In this document: positions 1 through 9,921 of the stretch, in pieces
How the letters are laid out: each line of letters opens with the position of its first letter
Position numbering within the stretch: the first letter of the stretch is position 1
Program-made: the position numbers and the translations under genes
Source of the DNA: Myxococcus xanthus
Lineage (GTDB): Bacteria > Myxococcota > Myxococcia > Myxococcales > Myxococcaceae
Assembly: GCF_006402735.1 (NCBI RefSeq)
Contig: NZ_CP017174.1
Span: 5,707,001-5,771,000 of the forward strand
Direction: 5' to 3'
Length of the DNA: 64,000 nucleotides
Notes under the pieces: model-generated
Seen by the model: only the letters and a program-made list of their open reading frames with translations
Told to the model about the DNA's origin: nothing
Databases searched by the model: none

Positions 1-213
1 CATTTCCGCGCGAGAAAGTGACGTGCGCCCGCGAATCACGGCGAGGTGGCTGTCATTCCCGACAGACTCGGTCCCGAAACGCGCCAGCACGCGCCACCGC
101 CCGAAAGCCACCCGACCCCGTGGCTCCAGAGCCACACACCCGCCCGGTCCAGGCCTTGCACAACAGGCCACCCGTGGGCCGCGAACGACACCGCGGCCGA
201 GGAGCTTGTCGCC

Positions 214-708
214 ATGTGGACGATGCGGGGGTGGAAGGTGACGTTGCTGTGTGGCTGGCTGGCCGCGCCGGTGGCCCAGGCCGAGACGGCGATGCTCGAC
301 GGGGTGCCGCGGGAGGCGAGGGCCGCGCGGAGCGCGGAGCTGCTCCCCTCCGAGCCGATGTTCCCCGACGCGGGCCCAGGCGAGCTGGACGGCCCCGTCC
401 TTCGCTACGCGGAGCCGGTGTCCTGCCCCGCCGCGCCCGAGGGCCGGGTGTGGGTGGCGGAGACGCAGGCGTGCGACGACGCCGGCTGCGAGTCGCTCAC
501 GACGGTGTGGGCGGGCTCGTGGACCGTCGAGGACGCGGGGCTGGAGGTGCGCTGTGAGACGGACCGCGTGGTGCTGGCCGCGGGCGAATGGCGGATGGTG
601 CTCACACGAGGCGCGGGCGGCGGGCTCGAGGTGAGTGAGCTGACGCCGCCGGAGCCCGAGTCGCTGTCGGCGGCGCGTCCCTCGGAGCCACCGGCCTCCG
701 AGGGCTGA
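214..708 (+). CDS. Hypothetical secreted protein
   Basis: I do not recognise this 164-residue protein. The open frame extends upstream to 46, but the ATG at 214 is chosen because GGAG lies 9 bases before it and the protein then begins with a good signal peptide: a charged start, a hydrophobic core (VTLLCGWLAA) and a likely AQA cleavage site near residue 23. The mature part is acidic and carries two cysteine pairs spaced like disulfides (near ACDDAGC and again around EVRC). No enzyme motif is visible. It converges on the helicase gene, whose stop lies 6 bases away. Periplasmic or secreted location is inferred; the function is unknown. Confidence 0.6.
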   Translation: MWTMRGWKVTLLCGWLAAPVAQAETAMLDGVPREARAARSAELLPSEPMFPDAGPGELDGPVLRYAEPVSCPAAPEGRVWVAETQACDDAGCESLTTVWAGSWTVEDAGLEVRCETDRVVLAAGEWRMVLTRGAGGGLEVSELTPPEPESLSAARPSEPPASEG

Positions 709-714
709 GCCGGG

Positions 715-3264
715 CTACACGCCGATGCGGCGGAGCATCAGAATGGGGCCTTCATCCAGGCGCCTGTCCCGCAGGTCGATCTCGCAGTCGATCATCCAGT
801 CGCCGTGCCCTTCCGGGTCGATGATGCGCTGCTGGGTCTCCCACAGCCGCGTGCCCGACTCCTTCAGGAAGGTGTTGGCGGGCTTGCGCGCCTGGGGCGT
901 GAGCACCACGACCTTGTGCTCCTCGAAGTACGGCGCCATGGCCTGCTCCAGCTTGGGGGCCGTCCATTCGCCCAGCGCGTTGTCCAGCATGGCCAGCGCA
1001 TCCATGTAGCGCTTCTGGCCCAGCGCCTTGAGCAGCCGGTGCAGTTCTTCGCGCACGCGCGCGGCGAAGGCCTTCGGGTCGTCGGTGAGTTCCTTCGGCT
1101 TGAGCTCCACCACCGGCTTCGCCTCGACGGCGGCGTCCGGGTTGCGCATGCGCTCCCACTCATCCAGCAAGCTGGAGTCCACCTGTCGGAGCGTGGCGCG
1201 CAGGTGGTCGATGAAGTCCTCCACCTCCTCCGTGCGGAAGCGCTCTGGCACCGTCTGCACCAGCGTCTTGTACGTGTCGTTCACGTACCGCAGCAGCACG
1301 CCCTCGCTGCGCTGGAGGCCGTACTCACGGATGTAGTCCGGGAAGGACATGAACCGCTCAAACATGTCCCGGACAATGGACTTGGGCCGGATGTTCTCCT
1401 CGCCCACCCACGGGTGCTTCTGCGCGAACTTGTTGAAGGTGCCGTAGATGAAGTCGCGGTTGGGCTTGGGCCACTCGAGCTTCTCCAGCTCCGCCATGCG
1501 GTCGTCGTACTCCACGCCCTGCGCCTTCAGCTCGTTGATCTTCTCGCCCTTGAGCTGGTTCAGCTGCGCGTAGAGCACCACGTCCGGGTTCTCCAGGATG
1601 GCCTCCACCAGCGACACCACGTCGAGCGCGTACGTGTCCGTGGTCGGATCCAACAGCTCCAACGTGTCGAGCAGGTACAGCGACAGCGTGTGGTTGAGGC
1701 TGAAGTCGTGCTGCATCTCCCCCGCCACCTTCACCGTGGCGCCCGAGCCGCCCTGCCCCTTCTCCACCTCGATGATTTCCGCGTCGCGCAGCGTGCGGAA
1801 GTCGCGCGCGGCCTCCTTGAGATGCCGGCGCTTGAGGTAGTCCGAGTCGTGGCTGCGCTGCACCAGCTTCACCAGCCGCTTGTACCCGCCATTGCCTTCT
1901 GTCTGGTGGTCGCTCTGGAGCAGGTTGAGAATCATCCCGTGCGACACCGCGAAGCGGGACTCCAGCGGCTCCGGCATGCCGCTCTGGAGCCGCTCGAAGG
2001 TGCTCCGGTCGTACTGGACGAAGTTCTTCTGGGGCGGCTTGGCCTTGGGCGTCTTCTTCTTGCCCGCGGCCTCCTTGGCGGCCAGCTTGATGTTCTCGAT
2101 GACGTACTCGGGCGCCTGGGCCACCACGCTGCCCTGCGTGTCGAAGCCCTTGCGGCCCGCGCGGCCGGCAATCTGCTGGAAGTCGCGCACGCTCAGCGTG
2201 GTCAGCTTCTCGCCGTTGAACTTGAAGAGCTGCGTGAAGAGCACCGTGCGGATGGGGATGTTGACGCCCACGCCCAGCGTGTCCGTGCCGCTAATGACCT
2301 TGAGGTGCCCGTGCTGGGCCAGCTTCTCCACCAGCAGGCGGTACTTGGGCAGCAGGCCGGCATGGTGCATGCCGATGCCGTGGCGCAGGAAGCGCTGGAA
2401 CTCCTTGCCGTAGGGCGTGTCGAAGGGCGCGTCCTGGAGCGCCAACCGGATGGCCTCCTTCTCCTCCTTGGTGGAGAAGTCCACGCTCATCAGGTTCTGC
2501 GCCTGCTCGGCGGCGGTGCGCTGGGTGAAGTTGACCAGGTAGATGGGGTACTTCCCACGAGCAATCAGGTCTTCAATCGTCTCGTGCAGCGGCATCTCAC
2601 GGTAGTCGAAGTCCAGCGGCACGGGGCGCTCGGCGCTGCGCACGGTGGCCACTTCCCGGCCGGTGAGTTTCGCCAGGCTCTCCTCGATGACGTGCGTGGG
2701 GCCCAGCGTGGCGGACATCAGCAGGAAGGTGGTGTCCGGCAGCGCGATGAGCGGCAACTGCCAGGCCACGCCGCGCTCGCGGTCCGAGTAGTAGTGGAAC
2801 TCGTCCATGACGACGTAGTCCACGCGTGCGCTCGCGTCGCGCAGGGCCAGGTTGGCGAGGATTTCGGCGGTGCAGCAGATGATGGGCGCGTCGCGGTTGA
2901 TGCTCGCGTCGCCGGTGAGCATGCCCACGTTCTCCGCGCCGAAGGCATCGCAGAGGGCGAAGAACTTCTCGTTCACCAGGGCCTTGATGGGGCAGGTGTA
3001 GAAGGAGACCTTCCCCTCCGCCATGGCCTTGAAGTGGAGCGCCGTCGCCACCAGCGACTTGCCGGAGCCGGTGGGCGTCTTGAGGAACAGGTGCTTGCCC
3101 GCCAGCAGCTCCAGGATGGCCTCTTCCTGGGCCGAATAGAGGCTCAAGCCATTGGCCGCCACATAGCCGACGAAGCGGTTGAGGATTTCGTCCGCGTCCA
3201 GGGGCGGTTCGCCCTTCTTGGGGAGCAGTGCGGCGAGCGGCGCTTGGGTTTCAGGGGTGGCCAT
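715..3264 (-). CDS. DEAD/DEAH-box Ski2-like helicase with DUF3516 C-terminus
   Basis: 849-residue ATP-dependent nucleic-acid helicase. Visible motifs: Walker A TPTGSGKS (63-70), DEFH box (154-157), motif III SAT (184-186) and motif VI QIAGRAGR (364-371). These are the two RecA-like domains of superfamily 2, Ski2-like group. The remaining 450 or so residues are helical and charged, as in the DUF3516 helicases of actinobacteria and myxobacteria. The start is the ATG at 3264 (MATPETQ). The frame stays open to 3450, but that extension is low-complexity, overlaps the divergent promoter region and looks non-coding. Substrate (RNA or DNA) cannot be told; an RNA-processing role is inferred from Ski2 relatives. 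It is transcribed alone. Confidence 0.88.
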   Translation of the reverse strand: MATPETQAPLAALLPKKGEPPLDADEILNRFVGYVAANGLSLYSAQEEAILELLAGKHLFLKTPTGSGKSLVATALHFKAMAEGKVSFYTCPIKALVNEKFFALCDAFGAENVGMLTGDASINRDAPIICCTAEILANLALRDASARVDYVVMDEFHYYSDRERGVAWQLPLIALPDTTFLLMSATLGPTHVIEESLAKLTGREVATVRSAERPVPLDFDYREMPLHETIEDLIARGKYPIYLVNFTQRTAAEQAQNLMSVDFSTKEEKEAIRLALQDAPFDTPYGKEFQRFLRHGIGMHHAGLLPKYRLLVEKLAQHGHLKVISGTDTLGVGVNIPIRTVLFTQLFKFNGEKLTTLSVRDFQQIAGRAGRKGFDTQGSVVAQAPEYVIENIKLAAKEAAGKKKTPKAKPPQKNFVQYDRSTFERLQSGMPEPLESRFAVSHGMILNLLQSDHQTEGNGGYKRLVKLVQRSHDSDYLKRRHLKEAARDFRTLRDAEIIEVEKGQGGSGATVKVAGEMQHDFSLNHTLSLYLLDTLELLDPTTDTYALDVVSLVEAILENPDVVLYAQLNQLKGEKINELKAQGVEYDDRMAELEKLEWPKPNRDFIYGTFNKFAQKHPWVGEENIRPKSIVRDMFERFMSFPDYIREYGLQRSEGVLLRYVNDTYKTLVQTVPERFRTEEVEDFIDHLRATLRQVDSSLLDEWERMRNPDAAVEAKPVVELKPKELTDDPKAFAARVREELHRLLKALGQKRYMDALAMLDNALGEWTAPKLEQAMAPYFEEHKVVVLTPQARKPANTFLKESGTRLWETQQRIIDPEGHGDWMIDCEIDLRDRRLDEGPILMLRRIGV

Positions 3265-3485
3265 CACCCGTGGACAATAGGCGGCGCGCCCGGCCCCTAC
3301 CGGGAAAATCGCAATCGGCGGCACGGGGCGTGACGGCAGGCGCCCCCTTCCCGCACGGAAGGGCCGGGGGAAGGCCCCCCTGGAGGGGTGTCCACGAGTC
3401 CCCGTGAGCAACGGCCGGGGGCGCGATACCCGGGCCCCGGCCCCCTCCATACCGTTGCCCCTGGACTGAAGCTCAGGGGGTGGGG

Positions 3486-4094
3486 ATGCGGAGAACCGTC
3501 AGACAGAAGATGACGCGCCTCAAGCGCGCGGCACTGCTGGGAGGTCTGGCTTCCGCGCCCTGCCTCTGGAGCGGCTGTGAGCAGCGACGGGGCCCCACGG
3601 TGGACGAGGCCGATGTTGCCGAAGCCCCGATTGTCGCGGGGCTGGAAGGCGGTCCCCCCACCGCCACGATTCCAACGGCTGACGGCGGGAATGCTGGCGC
3701 AGGGCCGGGCCCAGCACCAGGCCACGCCGATACCGGCACGGGTGGCGCGGGAGCCCACGGCGGGACCGGCAGCCGGAGCGAGACGCCAGGCACGAGCGCA
3801 TACATACCCGGCAGCGGCCCGCGGGACAGCGGCAGCAGAGCCGGTGGTGGCAGCGCCCCCCGGAACAGCGGCAGCTGGACCGTTGGTGGCAGCGGCCCGC
3901 GGGACAGCGGCAGCCGGACCGGTGGTGGCAGCGGCGCTGGCCGAGGTCGCTTCGGAGGTGGGGGAAGCCTCACGGGTGGCCACAGCGCCACCGGTGGGGA
4001 CAGCCTGTCGAGCGGCAACAGTGTGACGGGGGGCGGCAGCAGCACCGGCCAAGGCGGCAGTGGCTCGGGTCGAGCCACGGGCTTGCGCAACTGA
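3486..4094 (+). CDS. Gly/Ser-rich putative lipoprotein, ended early by an in-frame stop
   Basis: About 202 residues. The N-terminus is a basic stretch and hydrophobic core ending in LWSGC, an imperfect lipobox with Trp at -3. After a short acidic segment the protein is almost all Gly, Ser, Thr and Ala, with three copies of a 13-residue unit (GSGPRDSGSRxGG) at 3810-3926, each 39 bp. The reading frame continues with the same composition past the TGA at 4092-4094 up to 4220, which suggests a nonsense mutation in a longer gene. Start choices are GTG 3480, ATG 3486 and ATG 3510; GGGGG sits just before the first two. Function unknown; a surface or linker role is only a guess. Confidence 0.5.
   Translation: MRRTVRQKMTRLKRAALLGGLASAPCLWSGCEQRRGPTVDEADVAEAPIVAGLEGGPPTATIPTADGGNAGAGPGPAPGHADTGTGGAGAHGGTGSRSETPGTSAYIPGSGPRDSGSRAGGGSAPRNSGSWTVGGSGPRDSGSRTGGGSGAGRGRFGGGGSLTGGHSATGGDSLSSGNSVTGGGSSTGQGGSGSGRATGLRN
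3810..3926 (+). repeat. Three tandem 39-bp repeats in a coding region
   Basis: Units at 3810-3848, 3849-3887 and 3888-3926 encode variants of GSGPRDSGSRAGG. Copies one and three are nearly identical; the middle one differs at several codons (P-R-N and S-W-T-V). The repeat is in frame with the Gly/Ser-rich gene. Confidence 0.8.
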
Positions 4095-4220
4095 GGAAGC
4101 AGCGCGGGTGGCTCGGCCTCGGGAAGTGGAGGGCTGGACAGTGCCAGTGGCGGCGACAGCGCGTCCGGCGACGGCAGCGGCGAGGGAGGCTCGCGGTCCG
4201 GTGGGATGCTGGGGCTCTGA
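4095..4220 (+). pseudogene. In-frame Gly/Ser-rich tail beyond a premature TGA
   Basis: Forty-one codons follow the TGA at 4092-4094 in exactly the same frame and keep the Gly-Ser-Asp composition of the gene before it, ending at TGA 4218-4220. There is no start codon or ribosome site of its own. The simplest reading is that one base change (for example GGA to TGA) split a longer gene. A sequencing error or programmed readthrough cannot be excluded. Confidence 0.5.
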
Positions 4221-4514
4221 CGCCGCCTCACGCGGTGCACCTCACCGCCACGCCGTCGCAATCGCGCTGGAGGAACGGCCGGAGCGCGTATCGCCTGGAC
4301 CCGACGCGCCTCGAAAAGCAAACGGGATGAGCGGACCGTGCCGCCCATCCCGCGCGTTCAAGCCCAGGTGACGCGGCCTCCGTCGTCGGCTGAGTCGTCT
4401 GGATGACCGGGGCCTGCGCTCCCTGCTGCCTGATGTCCTCCAGCACGTCGTTCATCGACGCCATCAGCGCATGCGGCCCGGAGCCCGTCCACGTCCCGGC
4501 TTCCTGGAGCATGG

Positions 4515-5186
4515 GAGCTGGCGGCGCGGCAGGTCCACGCGCTGTCCCGCCTGGCCAGCGGTCCCTTCATCGCCGTCAACTGCGGCGCGCTGCCACCAGA
4601 GCTGCTGGAGAGCGAGCTGTTCGGCCACGTCCGGGGCGCCTTCACCGGCGCCACGAAGCCGCGCGAAGGCCTGTTCGGCGTGGCGCGCGGCGGCACCCTC
4701 TTCCTGGACGAGGTGGGCGAGGCCTCTCCCCGCGTACAGGTGAAGCTGCTGCGCGTGCACCAGGAGCGGCGCTTCCGCGAGGACCTCTATTACCGGTTGG
4801 CCGTGTTGCCCATCGTCATGCCGCCGCTGCGCGAGCGCATCGAGGACATCCCGATTCTGGCCACGCGGTTCCTGGAGCAGGCCGCCGCGCGCAACGGCCT
4901 GCGGCTGCCGCTGCTGGCGCCCGAGGACGACGTGCGCTCGGAGCACGTGGCCCGCATGTTCGACCCGCCCACCTCCGCGCGAGCGCGGTCGGATTCCACG
5001 CGCGAGGAGGAGCCGGAGCTGCTGAGCGCCTCCGGTGAGCTGCCGACGCTGCGCGAGGCGAGAGACCGCTTCGAGCGGCGCTCCAAGGGCAACGTGGCCG
5101 CCGCCGCGCGCATGGCCAGCCGCAACCGCACGGACGTCTACGAGCTGCTGCGCCGCCACGGGCTGTCCCCCGCCGACTTCAAGTAG
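4515..5186 (+). pseudogene. Decayed sigma-54-dependent activator (NtrC family) fragment
   Basis: In one continuous frame the sequence reads [33 protein letters not shown] (the sigma-54 contact loop), [12 protein letters not shown] (Walker B), [10 protein letters not shown] and [11 protein letters not shown], and ends in a Fis-like helix-turn-helix ([20 protein letters not shown]). Parts of a working activator are missing: the N-terminal sensor, the Walker A (the segment before ELAA reads PGAW instead of GxxGxGK), about 30 residues between LLRVHQER and RFREDLY, and the PGNVREL region before the HTH. All the losses keep the frame. It probably cannot hydrolyse ATP. The nearest usable start is GTG 4680, after GAFTGA. 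A short HTH protein could still be made, but I see no evidence for that. Confidence 0.75.
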
Positions 5187-5313
5187 CGGCCGTCGCCCCC
5201 CCGTCCACCGAAGCGTTGTCGCGTGCACATCTCGCTCGTGCTTCACGGCCATGGCGGTGTGCTTTTCAACTGCCCAACCTTCAGCTGAACAGCAGTTGAG
5301 GGGGACGACAGTC

Positions 5314-5907
5314 ATGCGAATCACACGAGCGATGTTGGGTGTGGCGATGGTGGGGACGGCCGTGATGCTCGCCGGCTGCGGAGAGAGCAGCGCTAGCGAG
5401 AACACGCTGGGGCCCCAACAGGCGGCCGCGGGTCATCCAGTGACGCTCACGGACGGCCAGATTCTGGGCGTGCTCCTGGTGGCCAACGCGGGCGAGGTGA
5501 TACTGGGCCAGGTGGGCCAGGCGCAGGCTACCGACCCGACGGCGCGTGACTTCAACGCACGCATGGTCACCATGCACTCAGAGGTCATCCAGCGCCTGGA
5601 GAAACTGGCCATGGCCCAGGGCATCGCGCCCGCGGAGAGCCCGGTGTCGCAGCACCTCCAGCAGACGGCGCAGAAAACCGTCGACCTGCTGAGCGCCACG
5701 CAGGCCCCTGCCTTCGACCTGTCGGTGATGGATGCGCAGGTCGCCGCCCACGCCGGTACCGCCCTGCTGGGGGATTCTCTGCTCGCGATGCAAGTACAGA
5801 ACCCAGCGCTCAAGGAAGAGCTGATGGCGATTCGGAAGACGGTCCAGGCCCACCTCCAGGAGGCCTCGAACATCCAGACCACCCTCTACAACGCGAAGCA
5901 GCCGTAG
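5314..5907 (+). CDS. DUF4142-family lipoprotein
   Basis: 197 residues. ATG 5314 follows a GAGGGGG ribosome site by about 9 bases. The N-terminus is a lipoprotein signal with lipobox LAGC near residue 22, so it should be anchored in the cell envelope. The rest is an all-helical domain of the DUF4142 type (ferritin-like four-helix fold): LTDGQILGVLLVANAGEV, then ARDFNARMVTMHSEV and a helical C-terminus ending in SNIQTTLYN. The family is widespread in proteobacteria and has no established activity. It stands alone between a pseudogene and a convergent gene, with no visible partner. Confidence 0.85.
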   Translation: MRITRAMLGVAMVGTAVMLAGCGESSASENTLGPQQAAAGHPVTLTDGQILGVLLVANAGEVILGQVGQAQATDPTARDFNARMVTMHSEVIQRLEKLAMAQGIAPAESPVSQHLQQTAQKTVDLLSATQAPAFDLSVMDAQVAAHAGTALLGDSLLAMQVQNPALKEELMAIRKTVQAHLQEASNIQTTLYNAKQP

Positions 5908-6088
5908 CCGCGACGCGCAGCCGTCCGCCCGGCAGTCGCAGCCCCGGGCGTGACGGCGCTTCGCGCGTGACGGCTTCCGAACAGTGCCCCTGTCCCTGGG
6001 GGCGATTGCATGGTGAACGCCCGGTTCCAGCGAGTGCTGGGAATTGGTGGAGCAGCCGCCACCAGGCCCCGTCAGAGCGACGCGCGCT

Positions 6089-8839
6089 TCAAAGCACCTT
6101 CACGGCCTTCACCATATCTGGCGACAGCTCCTCGTGCTGGAGGATGGAGAAGCCCAGCTTCCGGCTGATGGTCTGCATGGCGCGGTTGCCCGCGAGGATG
6201 TCCGCGACGATGCGCTCCATGCCCCAGTCCCGGCCGATGTCCACCAGTCGCTTCAGCATCTCCGCGCCCAGCCCCTGCCGCTGCACCGGGTCGCTGATGA
6301 GGATGGCGAACTCCGCGTCGCGCGTGCCTCGCAGCCGCGTGAGCCGTCCCACGCCGAGCAGCTCTCCGTCCTTGCGCTCCGCCACCAGCGCCATCTCCCG
6401 CGCGTAGTCGTTGAAGCAGATGCGGGACAGCCGCTCGTGCGCCACGCGCGTGCTCAGCTGCATCAGCCCCGCGTAGCGCAGGAACACCGTCTGCTCCGAC
6501 AGCGTGCGGTGGAACTCCGCCATCTTCGGCTCGTCCTCCGGGCGGATGGGCCGCAGCAGAATCTCCTCGCCGTTGCGCAACCGGTAGGGCGCCACGTACT
6601 GGTTCGGGTACGGCTCGATGGCCAGCTTCGGCAGCTCCGCCTCCGTCACCGAGGCCGGGTGCAGCACCACGCGCGCGTCCAGTGCCAGCAGCCGCTCGGG
6701 CGAGGCCAGCAGCGGGTTGATGTCCACCTCCTTCACGAAGCGCTGCTCCGCCACCAGCTGGCTGAAGCGCACCATGAGCTGCTCCAGCGCCTTCAGGTCC
6801 ACCGGCGGGCGGCCCCGGACGCCCTTCAACGCCTCGTAGATGCGCGTCTGCTCCATCATCCGCCGCGCCAGCGTGGTGTTCAACGGCGGCAGCCCCAGCG
6901 CCCGGTCCCTGAACACCTCCACCAACGTCCCGCCCGCGCCGAAGAGCAGCACCGGACCGAACTGCGCGTCCACGCTGCTGCCCACGATGAGCTCATAGCC
7001 ATCCAGCCGCACCATGGGCTGCACGGAGACGCCGTCGAACGCGCTCCCCTGCCCCATCGCCTCCAGCCGCGTCCGGATGTCCCGGAAGGCGGCGCGCACG
7101 GCCTGCGCATCCGGAAGGTTCAGCCGCACGCCGCCAACTTCGGTCTTGTGCGTCACCGTGAGCGAGTGGAGCTTCACCACCACCGGGAAGCCCAGGGCCG
7201 CGGCCTCCGCCACCGCGGCGTCCTCCGTCACCGCCAGCCGCGTCTCCACGGTGGGGATGCCATACGCGGCGAGCAGCTTCTTGGACTCGTACTCCGTCAG
7301 CAGCGTCCGCCCTTCCGCGCGCGCTGACTCCACCCACCGGCGCACTTCGTCCCGGGCGCTGCCCACCGCCTGCGCCAACGCGGGCGTCTCATACAGGCCC
7401 GCCAGGTTGTACGTGTATCGCCACATGTAGTTGAAGATGCGCGCCGCCGTGTCTGGATAGCCGAAGGTGGGGATGCCCGCGTCGTTGAGGATGCGCTCCC
7501 CCGCCGCGACCTCCGAGCCGCCCATCCAGCTGGCCAGCACCGGCTTGCCGTGCAGCTTCGCGTAGGGCTTGAGGCGGTCCGCCGTCTGCGTGGGCTCCGT
7601 CATGTCCTGCGGCGTGAGGATGACGAGCAGCCCGTCACTGCCTTCGTCCTGGCCGGTGACTTCCAGCGCCTTCGCGAAGCGCTCCGGGTCCGCGTCTCCC
7701 AGGATGTCCACCGGGTTGCCGTGGCTCCACTGCGGCGGCAGGAAGGCGTCGAGGGCCTGGAGCGTGGACGCGCTGAGCGTGGCCAACTCACCGCCCCCCG
7801 ACACCAACGCGTCCGTGGCCAGCACCCCGGGGCCGCCCGCGTTGGTGAGCACCGTGAGGCGCCGGCCCGCGGGGCGCGGCTGCCGGGCCAGCGTCTCCGC
7901 CATGTAGAAGAGGTCGGCGATGGAATCCACGCGCAGCACGCCGGTGCGACGGAAGGCGGCGCTGAGCACCTCGTCACTGCCCGTCAGCGAGCCCGTGTGG
8001 GACGCCGCCGCCTGCGCGGCCTGCGCCGTGCGGCCGGCCTTGATGACGATGATGGGCTTGGTGAGCGCCACCTCGCGCGCCGCGGAGAGGAAGGCCCGCG
8101 CGTCGCCAATGGACTCCATGTACAGCAGGATGGAGCGCGTCATCGGGTCGTCGGCCAGGAAGTCGATGAGGTCGCCCCAGCCCACGTCCAGCATCGAGCC
8201 CACCGACACGAAGGCGCTGAAGCCCACCGCCTCGCGCAGGCTCCAGTCGAGGATGGAGGTCAGCAGCGCGCCGCTCTGGCTGATGAAGGCCACGTTGCCC
8301 GGCCGGGCCATGGCGCCGGCGAACGTCGCGTTGAAGCCGCTGGGCGGGCGCATCACCCCCAGGCAGTTGGGGCCGATGATGCGCACCTGGGCCGCCTGAG
8401 CGATGCGGAGGATCTCCTGCTCCAGGCGCTCCCCCTCCGCCCCAATCTCCTTGAAGCCCGCGGAGAGGATGATGGCGCCCCGGATGCCCAGCTCCGCGCA
8501 CTCCTGGATGACGCCGGGCACCGCTTGCGCGGGCGTGACGACGATGGCCAGGTCCACCCGCTCCGGCAAGGCCCCCAGGGACGGCCATGCCTTGATGCCC
8601 AGCACGTTCGGCCGCTTCGGGTTGATGGGGTAGACGGTGCCGCCAAAGGGGTTGCTGATGAGGTTCCACAGCACGGTGCGCCCCACGCTGCCGGGCCGCT
8701 CGGTGGCCCCGACGACGGCCACGCTGCGCGGCGCGAAGAGGACGTCCAGCGGCAGCCGCGTCCGCTGCAGGTGGAGCACGTTGTAGGACGGGTCCGTCTT
8801 CGAGGTGCCAGGGGCGCGCGTGTCCATGGCCTCCGTCAT
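6089..8839 (-). CDS. Bifunctional acyl-CoA synthetase-like / GNAT protein acetyltransferase (Pat type)
   Basis: 916 residues in the order CoA-binding Rossmann domain ([14 protein letters not shown] near residue 40), succinyl-CoA-ligase-like domains ([23 protein letters not shown]), ATP-grasp domain ([16 protein letters not shown] onward) and a C-terminal GNAT acetyltransferase ([16 protein letters not shown] to the end). This is the layout of Pat/PatZ lysine acetyltransferases, which control acetyl-CoA synthetase and other enzymes by acetylating a lysine. The His in SHTGS, the phospho-acceptor site of active ADP-forming synthetases, is present, so the synthetase half might be active. Start: ATG 8839 (MTEAMD) or ATG 8827; the frame is open further upstream but without family similarity. 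Confidence 0.87.
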   Translation of the reverse strand: MTEAMDTRAPGTSKTDPSYNVLHLQRTRLPLDVLFAPRSVAVVGATERPGSVGRTVLWNLISNPFGGTVYPINPKRPNVLGIKAWPSLGALPERVDLAIVVTPAQAVPGVIQECAELGIRGAIILSAGFKEIGAEGERLEQEILRIAQAAQVRIIGPNCLGVMRPPSGFNATFAGAMARPGNVAFISQSGALLTSILDWSLREAVGFSAFVSVGSMLDVGWGDLIDFLADDPMTRSILLYMESIGDARAFLSAAREVALTKPIIVIKAGRTAQAAQAAASHTGSLTGSDEVLSAAFRRTGVLRVDSIADLFYMAETLARQPRPAGRRLTVLTNAGGPGVLATDALVSGGGELATLSASTLQALDAFLPPQWSHGNPVDILGDADPERFAKALEVTGQDEGSDGLLVILTPQDMTEPTQTADRLKPYAKLHGKPVLASWMGGSEVAAGERILNDAGIPTFGYPDTAARIFNYMWRYTYNLAGLYETPALAQAVGSARDEVRRWVESARAEGRTLLTEYESKKLLAAYGIPTVETRLAVTEDAAVAEAAALGFPVVVKLHSLTVTHKTEVGGVRLNLPDAQAVRAAFRDIRTRLEAMGQGSAFDGVSVQPMVRLDGYELIVGSSVDAQFGPVLLFGAGGTLVEVFRDRALGLPPLNTTLARRMMEQTRIYEALKGVRGRPPVDLKALEQLMVRFSQLVAEQRFVKEVDINPLLASPERLLALDARVVLHPASVTEAELPKLAIEPYPNQYVAPYRLRNGEEILLRPIRPEDEPKMAEFHRTLSEQTVFLRYAGLMQLSTRVAHERLSRICFNDYAREMALVAERKDGELLGVGRLTRLRGTRDAEFAILISDPVQRQGLGAEMLKRLVDIGRDWGMERIVADILAGNRAMQTISRKLGFSILQHEELSPDMVKAVKVL

Positions 8840-9110
8840 TGCGGCCGGGCTCGCCAGGGCGCAATGGCCTTCTCGTGCCTGCCCCGTGAACGCCCCCCTC
8901 CCAGGTCCTCGCATGAATGGGATAGAACGGGAATAACTGCACTTCCCGTCAAGGAACCAGGAGGCGCGCCCTGCGCATGTCACCCACATGTCGCTCTGAC
9001 AGCCAGTACGTGACGCAGGTCGATCTGACACTCGCGGACAGTTTCACTGAACGAACTTTCACCGGTAGGCGAGCATCCCACGACCCGCTCGGTGTATACG
9101 GGGCGCCTCT

Positions 9111-9728
9111 ATGACTCCTTCCGAGAAGCTTGTTTTCAACCAGACCGTCGAGGCGCTCTTCGTGCGCGCCCTCGAGAACCGCCTCACCCCGGCGTGCCGT
9201 GAGCACCTGCGCCGGGCGGGGTTGGAGCTCGACCAGAAGTTGGAGCGGGCCTACACCCTGGAGCAGTGGAAGGAGTTCCTCCGAATCGCCGCCGGCCACG
9301 TCTACGGCGGCGTCCCCGCCGAGGCGGCCTACTACTCGCTGGGCGAGCGGTTCATGGACGCGTACTTCGGCACCTTCTTCGGCCGGGCCCTGCTGGGCGT
9401 CGTCCGGCTGGCCGGGCCCCGGCGGATGCTGCTTCGCGCGGGCATGGGCTTTCGCGCCGGCAACAACTTCAGTGTGGTCGAAATCGTCGAGCGCAGCCCC
9501 ACTTCGGTGGAGCTGCGGATGAATGACGTGCTGGCGGACCTGCCCACCTTCTCCGCGGGCCTGCTGGCGCGCGCGGTGGAGCTGTGCGGTGGGTGGCGGG
9601 TGGTCAGCATCCCCGAGGAGTTCGACGGCACCGCGGCCACCTTCCACATCCGCTGGTCCGAGGCCCCGGCCGAGGCCGCCCTCACCGCCACGGATGACGA
9701 CTCGGGCGCGTCCCGGCCTCGCGCGTAG
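9111..9728 (+). CDS. DUF2378-family protein (myxobacterial)
   Basis: 205 residues, all one domain of the TIGR02265/DUF2378 type. This family occurs in many copies in Myxococcus genomes and, as far as I know, is confined to myxobacteria. Typical features are the opening KLVFNQTVEALFVRAL, the GGVPAEAAYYSLGERFMDAYF segment and the aromatic, basic C-terminal half. There is no signal peptide or membrane segment, so it should be cytoplasmic. Distant similarity of this family to heme-NO-binding-like folds has been suggested, but nothing here proves a ligand. It lies 271 bp from the divergent Pat-type gene. Confidence 0.82.
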   Translation: MTPSEKLVFNQTVEALFVRALENRLTPACREHLRRAGLELDQKLERAYTLEQWKEFLRIAAGHVYGGVPAEAAYYSLGERFMDAYFGTFFGRALLGVVRLAGPRRMLLRAGMGFRAGNNFSVVEIVERSPTSVELRMNDVLADLPTFSAGLLARAVELCGGWRVVSIPEEFDGTAATFHIRWSEAPAEAALTATDDDSGASRPRA

Positions 9729-9921
9729 CAACCCCCTGCGCGCCCCGTGGCGCTTCGCCACGGGATGCCGCGCAGCACGCCACGCTCGCAAGACAGCCGA
9801 GCGTGGCCACGGGGCCACACGGCGGCCTGCGTCTCAGAGGGAAACGCGCGGCTTCACGGCGGCGCGGACCTGCTGGCATCGCGGCTGCAATCCCATGCGG
9901 CATCCCTCGGAGGATGGACGC

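Noticed and set aside
805-3333. 842-codon plus-strand open frame
   Set aside because: Antisense shadow of the helicase; composition is Leu/Gln/His/Arg-rich with no motifs.
3265-3450. N-terminal extension of the helicase
   Set aside because: Arg/Pro-rich translation of intergenic DNA with no similarity to the family start.
3473-4348. Minus-strand proline-rich open frame
   Set aside because: It is the complement of Gly/Ser codons in the plus-strand gene, with no start site or family match.
4221-4514. Possible small genes, including a minus-strand frame starting [18 protein letters not shown]
   Set aside because: The segment looks protein-like for about 30 residues but has no ribosome site and soon becomes low-complexity; it may be another gene remnant, but I cannot support it.
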